Origin: DATKYV01 sp035528275 | GTDB lineage: Bacteria > Acidobacteriota > Terriglobia > UBA7540 | Length of the DNA stretch: 23,494 bases | Direction of reading: 5' to 3' | Assembly (NCBI GenBank): GCA_035528275.1 | Contig: DATKYV010000133.1 | Location: 1 to 23,494 of the forward strand | Shown: one piece after another, positions 15,211 through 23,260 of the stretch | Position numbering within the stretch: the first letter of the stretch is position 1 | How the letters are laid out: every line of letters starts with the position of its first letter | Notes under the pieces: model-generated | Seen by the model: the letters and a program-made list of their open reading frames with translations, nothing else | What the model was told of the DNA's origin: nothing | Databases searched by the model: none | Position numbers and translations under genes: made by a program

Positions 15211-16443
15211 TTAGCACTGGCCCAGCAGGTGCAAGAACAGAGTCAGATAACGCTTCACGTTGCTGGTAATCAGAAAGTTTTCGCGCACGTGTTCGTGTCC
15301 AAGCTCACCCAGCCGCTGAGCGATCAAGGGATTGGAAAGCAGGTAGCGGATCTGATACGCGGTCCCTTCCACCGAGTGGGCGAGCATTCCGGTGTGCTTG
15401 TGAATCACCTGCCGGGGGATGCCGCCCACCGCCGACGCCACCACCGGCTTCTTCTTCCACAACGCTTCGGTGACGGTGAGCCCAAATCCCTCGCGCAGGC
15501 TCTTCTGAATAATGATCGTGGACCCGCGTTGCAGGGCGTTAATCTCCAGGGCGCTCCAGGGCGGCAAATTGAGGATGTGGATATCCGGGTCGCCCGCGGC
15601 CACGCGCCGAACCTCTTCGAGCACCGCGCCGCCCTCCGGATCGTCCTTGGCGCCGCCGCCGGCCAGGACCAACTGGCAGTCGGTGTAGCGCTTGACGCTC
15701 TGATAGGCGCGCACCACCCCGACCGGGTCTTTCAGATGGTCGAAGCGGGAAACCTGCGTCAGAATCGGCCGCTTCGGGTCGATCTGGAATCGTTCCAGCG
15801 TCGCCTGCACGAATTCGGGGTCAAGCTCGAGGTTTTTTTCCGAAAGCGGGTCGATACACGGATAGAAAAGATACTGGGCAATGGGAAGCTGGCGGGAGAA
15901 TTCGGGAGAAGAAAAGATCGCGCCGTCGTGGCGGGTGACGAAGGGCTCGAGAAATCCCCAGACGATAGGGTTCGGCTTGGAGAGGTCGATGTGACAACGC
16001 CAGATCCAGTGGCCGGAGTTGTGGCGCCGGGCCTTGATCAAGCCCGCCGGCTGAGGGTCATGGATGACAGTAAATTCCGCATCCATGCTCAGGCGGGCGA
16101 GATTCTGCTCCGTATAGGCGAGAAAGACGGCGAAGCTCTCCGGAGGTTTGGTGTACGGCCCGCCATGCAGAGCGTTGTGGAACGCCTTGGTGATCTCGAA
16201 GAAATCATCCCCGCCGGTCACCACATCCCAGCGGACGGCGAGGCCCAGCTCGCTGAGAATCGGCACCAGACGGTTGAGGATTTCCGCCACGCCGCCGCCC
16301 ACGGAAGTCGAGTTCACCATCTGAACGGTCCGGCCTTGCAGCCGCGAGGCGAGAGCGCGAAGCTCCGCGACCTCCGAGGCCCCCAAAAGCGGCACGTAGC
16401 CGTCGAGTTGAATCATGCGGGGACCGGGGGGAATGCTGCTCAT
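15211..16443 (-). CDS. treT: Trehalose synthase TreT (GT4 family)
   Basis: This 410-residue GT-B retaining glycosyltransferase joins an NDP-glucose donor (usually ADP-glucose) to glucose to give trehalose in one reversible step. Recognition rests on MVNSTSVGGGVAEIL (42-56, glycine-rich acceptor loop), VIHDPQP (126-132), WRCHIDLS (148-155), TQVSRFDHLKDP (229-240) and the donor-site EX7E motif EGFGLTVTE (E318 and E326). Length and motif order match archaeal and bacterial TreT. The start overlaps the end of the DUF5752 gene in ATGA, so the two are coupled. Together with the OtsAB genes upstream this gives a second, phosphate-free trehalose route. A related GT4 (e.g. sucrose synthase-like) function is less likely. 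Confidence 0.88.
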   Translation of the reverse strand: MSSIPPGPRMIQLDGYVPLLGASEVAELRALASRLQGRTVQMVNSTSVGGGVAEILNRLVPILSELGLAVRWDVVTGGDDFFEITKAFHNALHGGPYTKPPESFAVFLAYTEQNLARLSMDAEFTVIHDPQPAGLIKARRHNSGHWIWRCHIDLSKPNPIVWGFLEPFVTRHDGAIFSSPEFSRQLPIAQYLFYPCIDPLSEKNLELDPEFVQATLERFQIDPKRPILTQVSRFDHLKDPVGVVRAYQSVKRYTDCQLVLAGGGAKDDPEGGAVLEEVRRVAAGDPDIHILNLPPWSALEINALQRGSTIIIQKSLREGFGLTVTEALWKKKPVVASAVGGIPRQVIHKHTGMLAHSVEGTAYQIRYLLSNPLIAQRLGELGHEHVRENFLITSNVKRYLTLFLHLLGQC

Positions 16444-17096
16444 CGGCTCAGCTCCTCGTCAATGAAGGACATCAGAATCTGCCGGGCACTCACCAGCGTG
16501 TTCGTGTAGATGTCGATACGGTTTGTGCGCTGCGCGAGCTCCTCCAGTCCCAGCCCGGTCTGGAACCAGAGGGAGAAATCGTTGGTGCGAAGGTGAAGGC
16601 GCAGGCGGGAAGCGATGAAGTGGAAATGGAAGGACGCGTTGCTGAGCCGTTCGAGGCTTTCGCGGAATTGCTCGAGGCTCCAAGCTTCCCAACCCAGGGG
16701 AACGCTCAATTCCAGACTCTCGAGAAAGTAGAACGGTTCGAAGGAAGGCTGCAGCGCGCCGTGCGGGTGCGCCTGGCAATACTCCACAATGGCGCGCCGC
16801 AGGTCGTTACGAAGGTCCCCCAGCGAGAGATATTCGCGGATGTCCAGAGAGGCGAGTTTCTCGGCCAGCGCGTGGCCGTTGCAGGAGGCCATCACCCACT
16901 GAGCGAAGTCATTGGAATAGCCCTCGGTCAGGAAATGGTGCCGGCTCAGGTTCTGAAACGTATGATAGAAAATGGATGCGTCGCTGCAAGCCTCAATGCC
17001 CTTACCCAGCTCGTCCAGGTTGCTGGCCTTGCAGTTGCTGATCTTGGTCAGGTAAGACGCGGTGACGAATTGGAACGGCTGATCCGCGGTTCTCAT
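16440..17096 (-). CDS. DUF5752-family protein coupled to TreT
   Basis: This 218-residue soluble, mostly helical protein (PFQFVTASYLTKISNCKASNLDEL start; IFYHTFQNLSRHHFLTEGYSNDFAQW; FHFHFIASRLRLHLRTNDFSLWF) has no known reaction. It matches the DUF5752 type that typically lies next to trehalose or glycosylglycerate genes (recalled). Its start overlaps the OtsB stop and its stop overlaps the TreT start, so it is translationally coupled on both sides. That suggests a regulator or partner of one of the two trehalose enzymes. Histidine- and aromatic-rich motifs in the first half could form a ligand site, but no catalytic signature was recognised. Confidence 0.75.
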   Translation of the reverse strand: MRTADQPFQFVTASYLTKISNCKASNLDELGKGIEACSDASIFYHTFQNLSRHHFLTEGYSNDFAQWVMASCNGHALAEKLASLDIREYLSLGDLRNDLRRAIVEYCQAHPHGALQPSFEPFYFLESLELSVPLGWEAWSLEQFRESLERLSNASFHFHFIASRLRLHLRTNDFSLWFQTGLGLEELAQRTNRIDIYTNTLVSARQILMSFIDEELSR

Positions 17097-17941
17097 CCGA
17101 TTTCCGCCTCCAGTCTCTCCAGAAATTGTCTGACCTCCTTCGGATTGCGCAGAAAGAAGCGCGCCCGGGTGGCTCGCGGCTTCCCCACGCGCACCGTAAT
17201 CCCGCGAGGCAGCGCCGCAAAGGCGGCCTCGTCGGTGGTGTCGTCACCCAGGTAGAAAGTGAGGGGAGAGTTTGAAAGTCCCGCCAAGATTCCGCGGACC
17301 GCCTCGCCCTTGCCCCTCACCTCTTTGGAAAGCACCTCCCAAATCTTGTTGCCGTCCATCAGCCGGAGGTCGTTATCGAATGCTTTCAGGATGGCGCGCA
17401 CCAGGGGACGCGCTCTTCGGACCTCGCTCGCCGGTGCGCGGCGATAGTGGACAACCAGACAGAGTCCCTTATCTTCGATCCAGATATTGGGGAACGACGC
17501 CAGCCCGGCGGAAAGCAATTGCCGCGCCGCTTCGATCCATACCCTGGCATGGCCCGGAAATCCTCGACGATCGCCTCGCTCCCAACCGTGGAGCCCGAGA
17601 TAGCGCACGCCTGGTATCTTGGCGCGCCGGCGGATGTCGGCATAGCGTCGTCCGCTGATGATCCAAGCTCTGACGCGCGGGCTCCCGGCCAAACGGGAGA
17701 GTATACGCCGGGTTCCCGAATCAAGACGAACATCTTTCGGGCGGCGGCGAAAGGGAACCAGTGTGCCATCGAAATCGAGAAAAAGCGCGACCCGCCGCGC
17801 GGATTTCAGGCGCTCGGCGACCCGGCTCCAACACTCGAACAAATGGCGAGCGGCGCGGCGCCCGCGGGGGCGGGGGCCTTTTCTCTTGCCCTTCAATCCG
17901 CCACTGGGCACACAAACTTTGGCAGTTATCCGGCGGCCCAT
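17093..17941 (-). CDS. otsB: Trehalose-6-phosphate phosphatase
   Basis: This 282-residue HAD phosphatase removes the phosphate of trehalose-6-phosphate. Motif I is LFLDFDGTLVPF (nucleophile D56 and D58), motif II is IISGRRYADI, the cap motif is GLHGWERG, and motif IV is YLGDDTTDEAAF (232-238), the trehalose-phosphatase form. NKIWEVLSKEVRGKGEAV carries the motif-III lysine. The first about 45 residues are strongly basic (KGKRKGPRPRGRR) and not part of the core. AAGGA 7 nt upstream supports the ATG at 17941. It follows the OtsA fusion by 62 nt and overlaps the DUF5752 gene. Sucrose-phosphate phosphatase is unlikely given the neighbours. Confidence 0.93.
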   Translation of the reverse strand: MGRRITAKVCVPSGGLKGKRKGPRPRGRRAARHLFECWSRVAERLKSARRVALFLDFDGTLVPFRRRPKDVRLDSGTRRILSRLAGSPRVRAWIISGRRYADIRRRAKIPGVRYLGLHGWERGDRRGFPGHARVWIEAARQLLSAGLASFPNIWIEDKGLCLVVHYRRAPASEVRRARPLVRAILKAFDNDLRLMDGNKIWEVLSKEVRGKGEAVRGILAGLSNSPLTFYLGDDTTDEAAFAALPRGITVRVGKPRATRARFFLRNPKEVRQFLERLEAEIG

Positions 17942-18003
17942 TCCAGGATCCTTCTGCTTGTCCGCGATGACGTGGAGCTTCCGACCCGGGGTCTCATCTC
18001 AGG

Positions 18004-20283
18004 TCAGGAAGCGGCCGACTTCATTGTCTTTTGCGGTCTATCGGACTTCTCGGGGCGAACTTCGGAAAGCTCAGCGATCAGATTTGCCGCCCAACGATAG
18101 ACATTGCGATCCTTCACAATCTTACGCATGCGTTCCATCCGGGCCTTTCTCTCCTCGGGGTCCATCTCCAGGGCGACCCGGATAGCTTCCGCCAGTTGCT
18201 CGGTGTCGTATGGATTCACAATCAGGGCGTCCCGAAGCTCGCGGCAGGCTCCGGTGAACCGGCTGAGGATGAGCGCGCCTTGCCCGTCGTGGCGCGAAGC
18301 CACAAATTCCTTGGCCACCAGGTTCATCCCGTCGTGCAACGAGGTGACCATGCAGAGGTCTGCGGCGCGGAAGTACCGTTCGATTTCACGGTGCGTGTGG
18401 TGGCGCTTCAGGAAGACGATGGGCTTCCAGCGGCCCGCCTGGAAACGCCAGTTGATGCGTTCCGCCTCCGATTCCACCTCCGCCAGCAGGTCGTGATAGC
18501 GTTTGATATGCGTCCGGCTGGGTGCGCCGATCTCCACAAAAGTGAATTGGCCCTGATACCCGGGATACTTCTCGAGAAACCGCTCGACCCCGCGAAACCG
18601 CTCCGGGATCCCCTTGGTGTAGTCGACGCGGTCCACGCCCACACCCAGGAATACCGCCTCCACGCCCAGTTCCTTGAACAGAGCGGCGCGGTCCAGATAC
18701 GGAGATGCCTGCGAGCCCATTTCCGGGAGAGATTCCACCTGATCCACGCTGGCGGGGAACGGGCGCACCAGGGTGAAATGGCCGCGCCGGTTGACGGCGT
18801 AGCGGTCCCATTCGATCCGGCACTCCAGCGCCTGGTCCACCGTTTCCAGGAAATGATTGCAGTGCGCCTGAATGTGGAAGCCCACCAGATCCGCACCCAG
18901 CAGGCCGTCGACCAATTCGCGCTGCCAGGGACAGATTCCGAAGACCTGAGGATTCGGCCAGGGGATGTGCCAGAAAATCGCCACGCGCGCATCGGGCCGA
19001 GCCTCTTTGACGAGCCTCGGTAGCAGGGTGAAGTGATAGTCCTGAATGAGGACGGTGGGATGCTGGGTGCCTTCCATTTCCTTCAGCACCGCTTCCCCGA
19101 ATTTGCGGTTGACCGCCCGGTACTGCTCCCAGTCCGTGGCTCGAAATGTCGGCCGGGTGTGGGCAATGTGGCAGAGCGGCCACAATCCTTCGTTCGCGAA
19201 GCCGAAGTAGTAACCCTCTTCCTCCTCTTTGCTGAGCCACACGCGGCGCAACGTGTAGTGAGGGTCGTCCGGGGGGACACGGAGGCGATCGTGCTCGTCC
19301 ACGACTTCGCGGTCGGCGTCGCCCGCGCCGTGCGCGATCCAGGTTCCGTCACACGCACGCATGACGGGCTCGAGCGCAGCAATTAGACCCCCGGCCGGCA
19401 CGATTGCCTCCACCGACTTTCCCTGCCGGACATGCATGCAGGGCTCGCGGTTGGAGACGACGAACAAGGGGCTTTCCTGGAGCTTGCTTTGCACGTGAAA
19501 TCGAAGCCGTTCGGGAGTCCACAGAGACTCCGGAGCTTCGTAGGGGACTGCTTTCTCCTCAACCGCCGCCCGGGCCGCGGCCAGACTACTGGCCATACTC
19601 GTCATCTCGCGGGCCAACGGCTTGAGCAAGTCCTCATCAGGAAAGGCGGGGCGTTCGTGAAGTCCACCCATGCGCAGCTCTCTCATCCACTGCACGGCCT
19701 TGGCGATCGGCCCTTCGATGCTCCAGCGAACGATCAACACAGTCGCCAGGACGACCAATACGGCCATCACCGCCACCCGCAGAACGGTCTCACGCCAGAT
19801 GCTGCCGGTTTCGGCTTCGATGTAGCCGGCCTCATGGAAAATTGCCAGCGCTCCCACGATGTCCGTATCGCGGTGCAAAGGCAGCGCAAAGAGGTGCATG
19901 TCCGAACCGCCAAGCTTGAGGAACTGCCCGCGTTCCAAGTTCTGGTTCATGACCTGGAAGACCACCGCGGGGCGGCTGGTCAGCTGCGCGCTCAACACCG
20001 AGGTGATGGCCAGGACGTTCCCTTCCCGGTCATAGATCACCACCCCGGCCAGGTGTTCGCGGTTTCCGAAACGTTCCACCAGGCGCAGAAGGTCCCCCCG
20101 GTCGCTCTTCTCGAGAAGCGGAACGACACTCTCTTCCAGACTCTCCGCCAGGATACTGGCGCGTCTCCCCAGATCGCTCCTCAAAGCGCCCTTGATCGCC
20201 TCGACCTGGAAGTAGGCAAAGAGAAGCGAGACCAGGGTGATCCCCACAATCAAGACCAGAATCAGGCGTAATGTGATGCGCAT
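18004..20283 (-). CDS. otsA: Membrane-anchored sensor-HAMP-trehalose-6-phosphate synthase fusion
   Basis: This 759-residue chain has two parts. Residues 1-245 look like a bacterial receptor: TM1 at about 5-24, an extracytoplasmic domain at about 30-160 (LAGVVIYDREGNVLAITSV, a Cache/PAS-like pattern), TM2 at about 167-186, then a HAMP-like segment (RWSIEGPIAKAVQWMREL to about 240). Residues 273-740 are a complete GT20 OtsA: VSNRE (276-280), PAGGL (296-300, usually SAGGL), QDYHFTLLP (414-422), HIPWPNP (439-445), VDRVDYTKGIPERF (550-563) and LHDGMNLVAKEF (649-660). It makes trehalose-6-phosphate from NDP-glucose and glucose-6-phosphate at the inner face of the membrane. The start at 20283 (AGGAAGGG 8 nt upstream) is preferred to 20346. 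An external signal could set OtsA activity directly (inference). Confidence 0.9.
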   Translation of the reverse strand: MRITLRLILVLIVGITLVSLLFAYFQVEAIKGALRSDLGRRASILAESLEESVVPLLEKSDRGDLLRLVERFGNREHLAGVVIYDREGNVLAITSVLSAQLTSRPAVVFQVMNQNLERGQFLKLGGSDMHLFALPLHRDTDIVGALAIFHEAGYIEAETGSIWRETVLRVAVMAVLVVLATVLIVRWSIEGPIAKAVQWMRELRMGGLHERPAFPDEDLLKPLAREMTSMASSLAAARAAVEEKAVPYEAPESLWTPERLRFHVQSKLQESPLFVVSNREPCMHVRQGKSVEAIVPAGGLIAALEPVMRACDGTWIAHGAGDADREVVDEHDRLRVPPDDPHYTLRRVWLSKEEEEGYYFGFANEGLWPLCHIAHTRPTFRATDWEQYRAVNRKFGEAVLKEMEGTQHPTVLIQDYHFTLLPRLVKEARPDARVAIFWHIPWPNPQVFGICPWQRELVDGLLGADLVGFHIQAHCNHFLETVDQALECRIEWDRYAVNRRGHFTLVRPFPASVDQVESLPEMGSQASPYLDRAALFKELGVEAVFLGVGVDRVDYTKGIPERFRGVERFLEKYPGYQGQFTFVEIGAPSRTHIKRYHDLLAEVESEAERINWRFQAGRWKPIVFLKRHHTHREIERYFRAADLCMVTSLHDGMNLVAKEFVASRHDGQGALILSRFTGACRELRDALIVNPYDTEQLAEAIRVALEMDPEERKARMERMRKIVKDRNVYRWAANLIAELSEVRPEKSDRPQKTMKSAAS

Positions 20284-20409
20284 TGGTCGAACCCTTCCTG
20301 GTATTTCTGACCCGTCGGGCGGTTTTCCAACGAGCACGATGAACAAGAACCGGACAGCCGCTTGAGCCGAATCCTCCGCTTCACAAAAGGTGCCGGTGAA
20401 AGTCGGGGC

Positions 20410-21246
20410 TTACTTCGTCGTTTCGCCGAGCAAGGCCCGGACGGCGCGGTCCCACCCCTGGGGACCGACTCCCCCGGCGCGCCGAACTCCGGGCACGGCG
20501 GCCAGCGTCTCGGAATCGTATCGCCCGCCCGGTCGCGCCACGAGGATGGGGATATCGACGGCGCGAAGCAGCGCCACGTCGTTGGGGCTGTCGCCAAGTC
20601 CCACGGTCCGCACGTGCGCTCCCCGGGCACGCCGAAACCACCTCATTAGATGGCGAACCGCCACTCCTTTGTCGTTCGCCCCCAGAATATGAAAAAAGCG
20701 CGAACCGCGAGTGGCCCGCAGGCCTTCGCGGCGGATCTCCCTGCGCAAGCGGGGCCAAGCTCGCGCCCCGCTGTCCAGGATCAAAAACGGCTCGTCGTAC
20801 TCGCGCCGGAGGGCGCGGCGAGCCTCTCCGAGTCCCAGGCCGGTCGCCGCGGCAACCTGGCCGGCGGTCATCTGGGCGAAGCCCCAGACCCGGATCCCTG
20901 TCCGTCGCGCGGCTCGTCCCAAAGCCCCCAACAACTTCCGGCGGGGCGTGCCCAGGGGAACCCGCTGCCAGTCCCTTCCCGCCCTTCGAGCCCCCTTCAC
21001 GCGAAACTGAAAGTAGCCGGCGGGCAGGTAAATCGCCCCGCCGTTTTCAACCACAAAGGGGTCGCGGCGACCGAGATCGCGAAGCAACGGCAGGACCTCG
21101 GCCCGCGACTTGCTGGTGACAATCACCAGCGGGCTGCCACGCCGCCGGATGGCCGCCAGGGCGCCGCGCGCCGCGGTCCAGCGGTAGTCTGCGTGGTCGA
21201 GCAGCGTGCCGTCCAAATCCGTGAAGAAGACCCAATGCACCGGCAT
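20410..21246 (-). CDS. Mannosyl-3-phosphoglycerate (or glucosyl-) phosphatase
   Basis: This 278-residue HAD phosphatase is of the MpgP type, with a C2B cap. Motif I is FFTDLDGTLLD (D10, D12), motif II is VIVTSKSRAEV, then ENGGAIYLP (67-75). The family-specific cap motif is RREYDEPFLIL (147-157). K193 is in GANDKGVAVRHLM, and motif IV is GLGDSPNDVALL (216-227). The ending GPQGWDRAV matches the family C-terminus. It dephosphorylates mannosyl- or glucosyl-3-phosphoglycerate to the compatible solute mannosylglycerate or glucosylglycerate. Sequence alone cannot decide the sugar. It starts 14 nt after the channel gene. The partner synthase is probably one of the two glycosyltransferases to the right. 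Confidence 0.87.
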   Translation of the reverse strand: MPVHWVFFTDLDGTLLDHADYRWTAARGALAAIRRRGSPLVIVTSKSRAEVLPLLRDLGRRDPFVVENGGAIYLPAGYFQFRVKGARRAGRDWQRVPLGTPRRKLLGALGRAARRTGIRVWGFAQMTAGQVAAATGLGLGEARRALRREYDEPFLILDSGARAWPRLRREIRREGLRATRGSRFFHILGANDKGVAVRHLMRWFRRARGAHVRTVGLGDSPNDVALLRAVDIPILVARPGGRYDSETLAAVPGVRRAGGVGPQGWDRAVRALLGETTK

Positions 21247-21260
21247 ACCCCATTCCTCGA

Positions 21261-21968
21261 TCAGAGATGGTGCATCGTGTTCTCACCTTCGGTGTCGGAC
21301 TTCGGGCGGAAATGCGATTGAAGAAAATCGTGCGCCATGTCGCGCGCCGCCAGGCCGATAGCGATTGCCGCCGCGGTCACGACGCCTCCGAACAGAATCG
21401 CAAAGGTGACGATAATCGTTATCCGGCTGATCCCCAGCTCATCCAGCGCGGCGACGGCGGTCAGGGCCATGACGAAAAAGCGCGTCACGTTGGCCAGCAG
21501 GCGCGCCGACGGTAGGCCCGCGTTCACCGCGGCAATCAGCACGCTCCGCCCCAGGAATCGGCTCACCAGCGCGCCGACAATCAGGATGAGCAGCGCGGCG
21601 AGCAGGTGCGGCAGATAGAGGAAAAACCGCTCGACCAGGTTCATCGTCCACTGGCTGCGGGTGGCGTTCAAACCGGCCAGCAAGAAGGTCACAATAATCA
21701 TCCCCCCCACGACCTGTCCGGCCAGGTAGGAGCACGAGCGGGCAATGCCCAGGCGCTCGACCTCCATGCCCACGCCCGCGCGATCGCACAGCCGGTCAAA
21801 GCGCAGGGCGCGCAAAACCCGGTAGACCAATTCCTTGGCCAGCCAGCCCACCACCAGCCCGACGAGGATGAGGATGACCACACCCATCAAATTGGATAGG
21901 CCCGCCACGGCCTGATGGCCGAGGTCCCGCAGGGGTCCGAGGATCGCTTTCTCCCAGAATCCATTCAT
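21261..21968 (-). CDS. Mechanosensitive-channel-like protein with conserved TM-helix repeats
   Basis: This 235-residue membrane protein has about five hydrophobic segments (24-45, 81-100, 115-137, 160-177, 183-206). The repeated pattern LPHLLAALLILIVGALVSRFLG and LSNLMGVVILILVGLVVGWLAKEL matches the conserved TM-helix repeats found in CmpX and some MscS-related proteins. The last segment (FGGVVTAAAIAIGLAARDMAHDFL) looks like the MscS pore-lining helix. The large MscS cytoplasmic cage is absent. Its start is 3 nt after the upstream stop, with the ribosome site AGAGGTGA inside the end of the glycosyltransferase gene. In an osmolyte operon it is a candidate release valve or osmosensor (inference). 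Confidence 0.8.
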   Translation of the reverse strand: MNGFWEKAILGPLRDLGHQAVAGLSNLMGVVILILVGLVVGWLAKELVYRVLRALRFDRLCDRAGVGMEVERLGIARSCSYLAGQVVGGMIIVTFLLAGLNATRSQWTMNLVERFFLYLPHLLAALLILIVGALVSRFLGRSVLIAAVNAGLPSARLLANVTRFFVMALTAVAALDELGISRITIIVTFAILFGGVVTAAAIAIGLAARDMAHDFLQSHFRPKSDTEGENTMHHL

Positions 21969-21971
21969 GAT

Positions 21972-23249
21972 TCACCTCTTTTCTGCGGTCTGGAGCGACC
22001 ACTGGGTGATCAGTTGCGGCTTCAGCTGCTCGTAGACCGAACAAAGCTCTTCGATCCGGTCTTCCACCTGAGCGGCAGTTTCATTTTCCGTCTGCCGCGC
22101 GAAGGAAGCAACCCAACCGAGATACAGCGGTGTGAGCGATTTCAGCAGATGCTCGCGGTCGATGGTTCGCCGGTGGTAGGCCAGCGCGAAATCAAAAATG
22201 ACCTTCACCCAGACCTCCGGCGGCAGCGCGAAACTCGCCGGCGGCTGCCCGGCGCATTCCGTGAGTCGCGCCAGAGAGTCCGGCGAAATCACTTTCTCGT
22301 AAATGGACCGCAGGTCGCGGCAGCCCTGCCCGAAGGCCGCCAGCATGCGCGGCATGTTGATGGGCACGGGCTCGAGCCCCACTTCGAAAGGAAATCCAAA
22401 TAAGGGCGCCTGTTGCGATCCTTCCATAGCTCTCCAAACACCTGCGTAGGTCTCCATCAGGTTGAAGACCGAACCCACCACCTGCAACAGCATGGCGCTC
22501 AAGTCGGCTCCGGGATCCTTGGCGTCATGGATCTTCGCGCCCAGGTAAGACTGGCAGACGCGGAATTTTTCCGCCATGGCGGTGGTGGTCATCCAGATAT
22601 CAATTCCATAGCGCGCCACATCCGTCATCCACACGTCGCGGCTGAGAAAGTGCCGAGTCAGCCGCCCCGAGATTCCGAACTCTCCCCCGATGGGCTGGCG
22701 AACGCGCCATCCGTAGAGCGCCCGGGTGAGCGGATACACGATGCTGTTGGTAATCGTGCCGTCGTATTTGTGGCGTTTGTAGTAGGGCGCGACGTAGTCA
22801 AACTCGCGCTCCAGCACCGGCCGCAGCAGCAGGTCAAACCACTCGGGCGTGATGCTGCGCAGGTCGGCATCCACCACCGCCAGGGCCTGGGCCTGCGTCA
22901 GCTCGGTGATGCGGAAGATCGTCCGGAAAGCGCTGCCTTTGCCGGGAAGCCCGTGGTAGGGCGTGGTCAGCCGGTGCACGGGATGAAGGGAGTGGCTGAC
23001 GAAAAGCGCCTTGGTATCCAGATGACTCTGTTCCACCATCTCCCGCGTACCGTCTTTCGAGCCGCCGTCGGAGTTCACGATCAGCGCCCGGCGGTCGGGG
23101 AAATATCTCAGCAGCCCCGCCTGCGCCGCCTGCACGACGTGCCCGATGGTCCGCGCGTTGTTGTAGCTGGGAATACCCACCACGATGTCCACCGGCCCCG
23201 CCGACTGGACGCTCGCTTTGACCTCCGGCTTCAGGATTTCGTTCTCCAC
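21972..23249 (-). CDS. GT-A glycosyltransferase (GT2/GT78/GT81-like), probable glycosyl(phospho)glycerate synthase
   Basis: This 425-residue GT-A enzyme has VDIVVGIPSYNNARTIGHVV at 20-39, NSDGGSKDGT (59-68), PGKGSAF (102-108), the metal-binding DAD motif VVDADL (125-130), RQPIGGEFGI (184-193) and YGIDIWMTTTAMA (214-226). The DAD, QP-GGE and GID blocks resemble mannosylglycerate synthase (GT78) and glucosyl-3-phosphoglycerate synthase (GT81). The adjacent phosphatase favours a synthase that makes the phosphorylated intermediate. A C-terminal helical half (about 250-425) is longer than in the minimal enzymes. The start is taken as GTG 23249 with GAGGAAGG 5 nt upstream. TTG 23264, overlapping the previous stop, is the alternative. 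Confidence 0.78.
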   Translation of the reverse strand: MENEILKPEVKASVQSAGPVDIVVGIPSYNNARTIGHVVQAAQAGLLRYFPDRRALIVNSDGGSKDGTREMVEQSHLDTKALFVSHSLHPVHRLTTPYHGLPGKGSAFRTIFRITELTQAQALAVVDADLRSITPEWFDLLLRPVLEREFDYVAPYYKRHKYDGTITNSIVYPLTRALYGWRVRQPIGGEFGISGRLTRHFLSRDVWMTDVARYGIDIWMTTTAMAEKFRVCQSYLGAKIHDAKDPGADLSAMLLQVVGSVFNLMETYAGVWRAMEGSQQAPLFGFPFEVGLEPVPINMPRMLAAFGQGCRDLRSIYEKVISPDSLARLTECAGQPPASFALPPEVWVKVIFDFALAYHRRTIDREHLLKSLTPLYLGWVASFARQTENETAAQVEDRIEELCSVYEQLKPQLITQWSLQTAEKR

Positions 23250-23260
23250 TCCGCCCTTCC

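Noticed and set aside
14899..16509. 536-codon plus-strand open frame opposite the TreT gene
   Set aside because: TreT on the other strand has all GT4 motifs. The plus-strand product shows no family pattern and crosses gene boundaries.
20283..20346. Earlier ATG for the OtsA fusion at 20346
   Set aside because: No ribosome site, and the added 21 residues disturb the usual short basic N-terminus before TM1. ATG 20283 has AGGAAGGG at a good distance.
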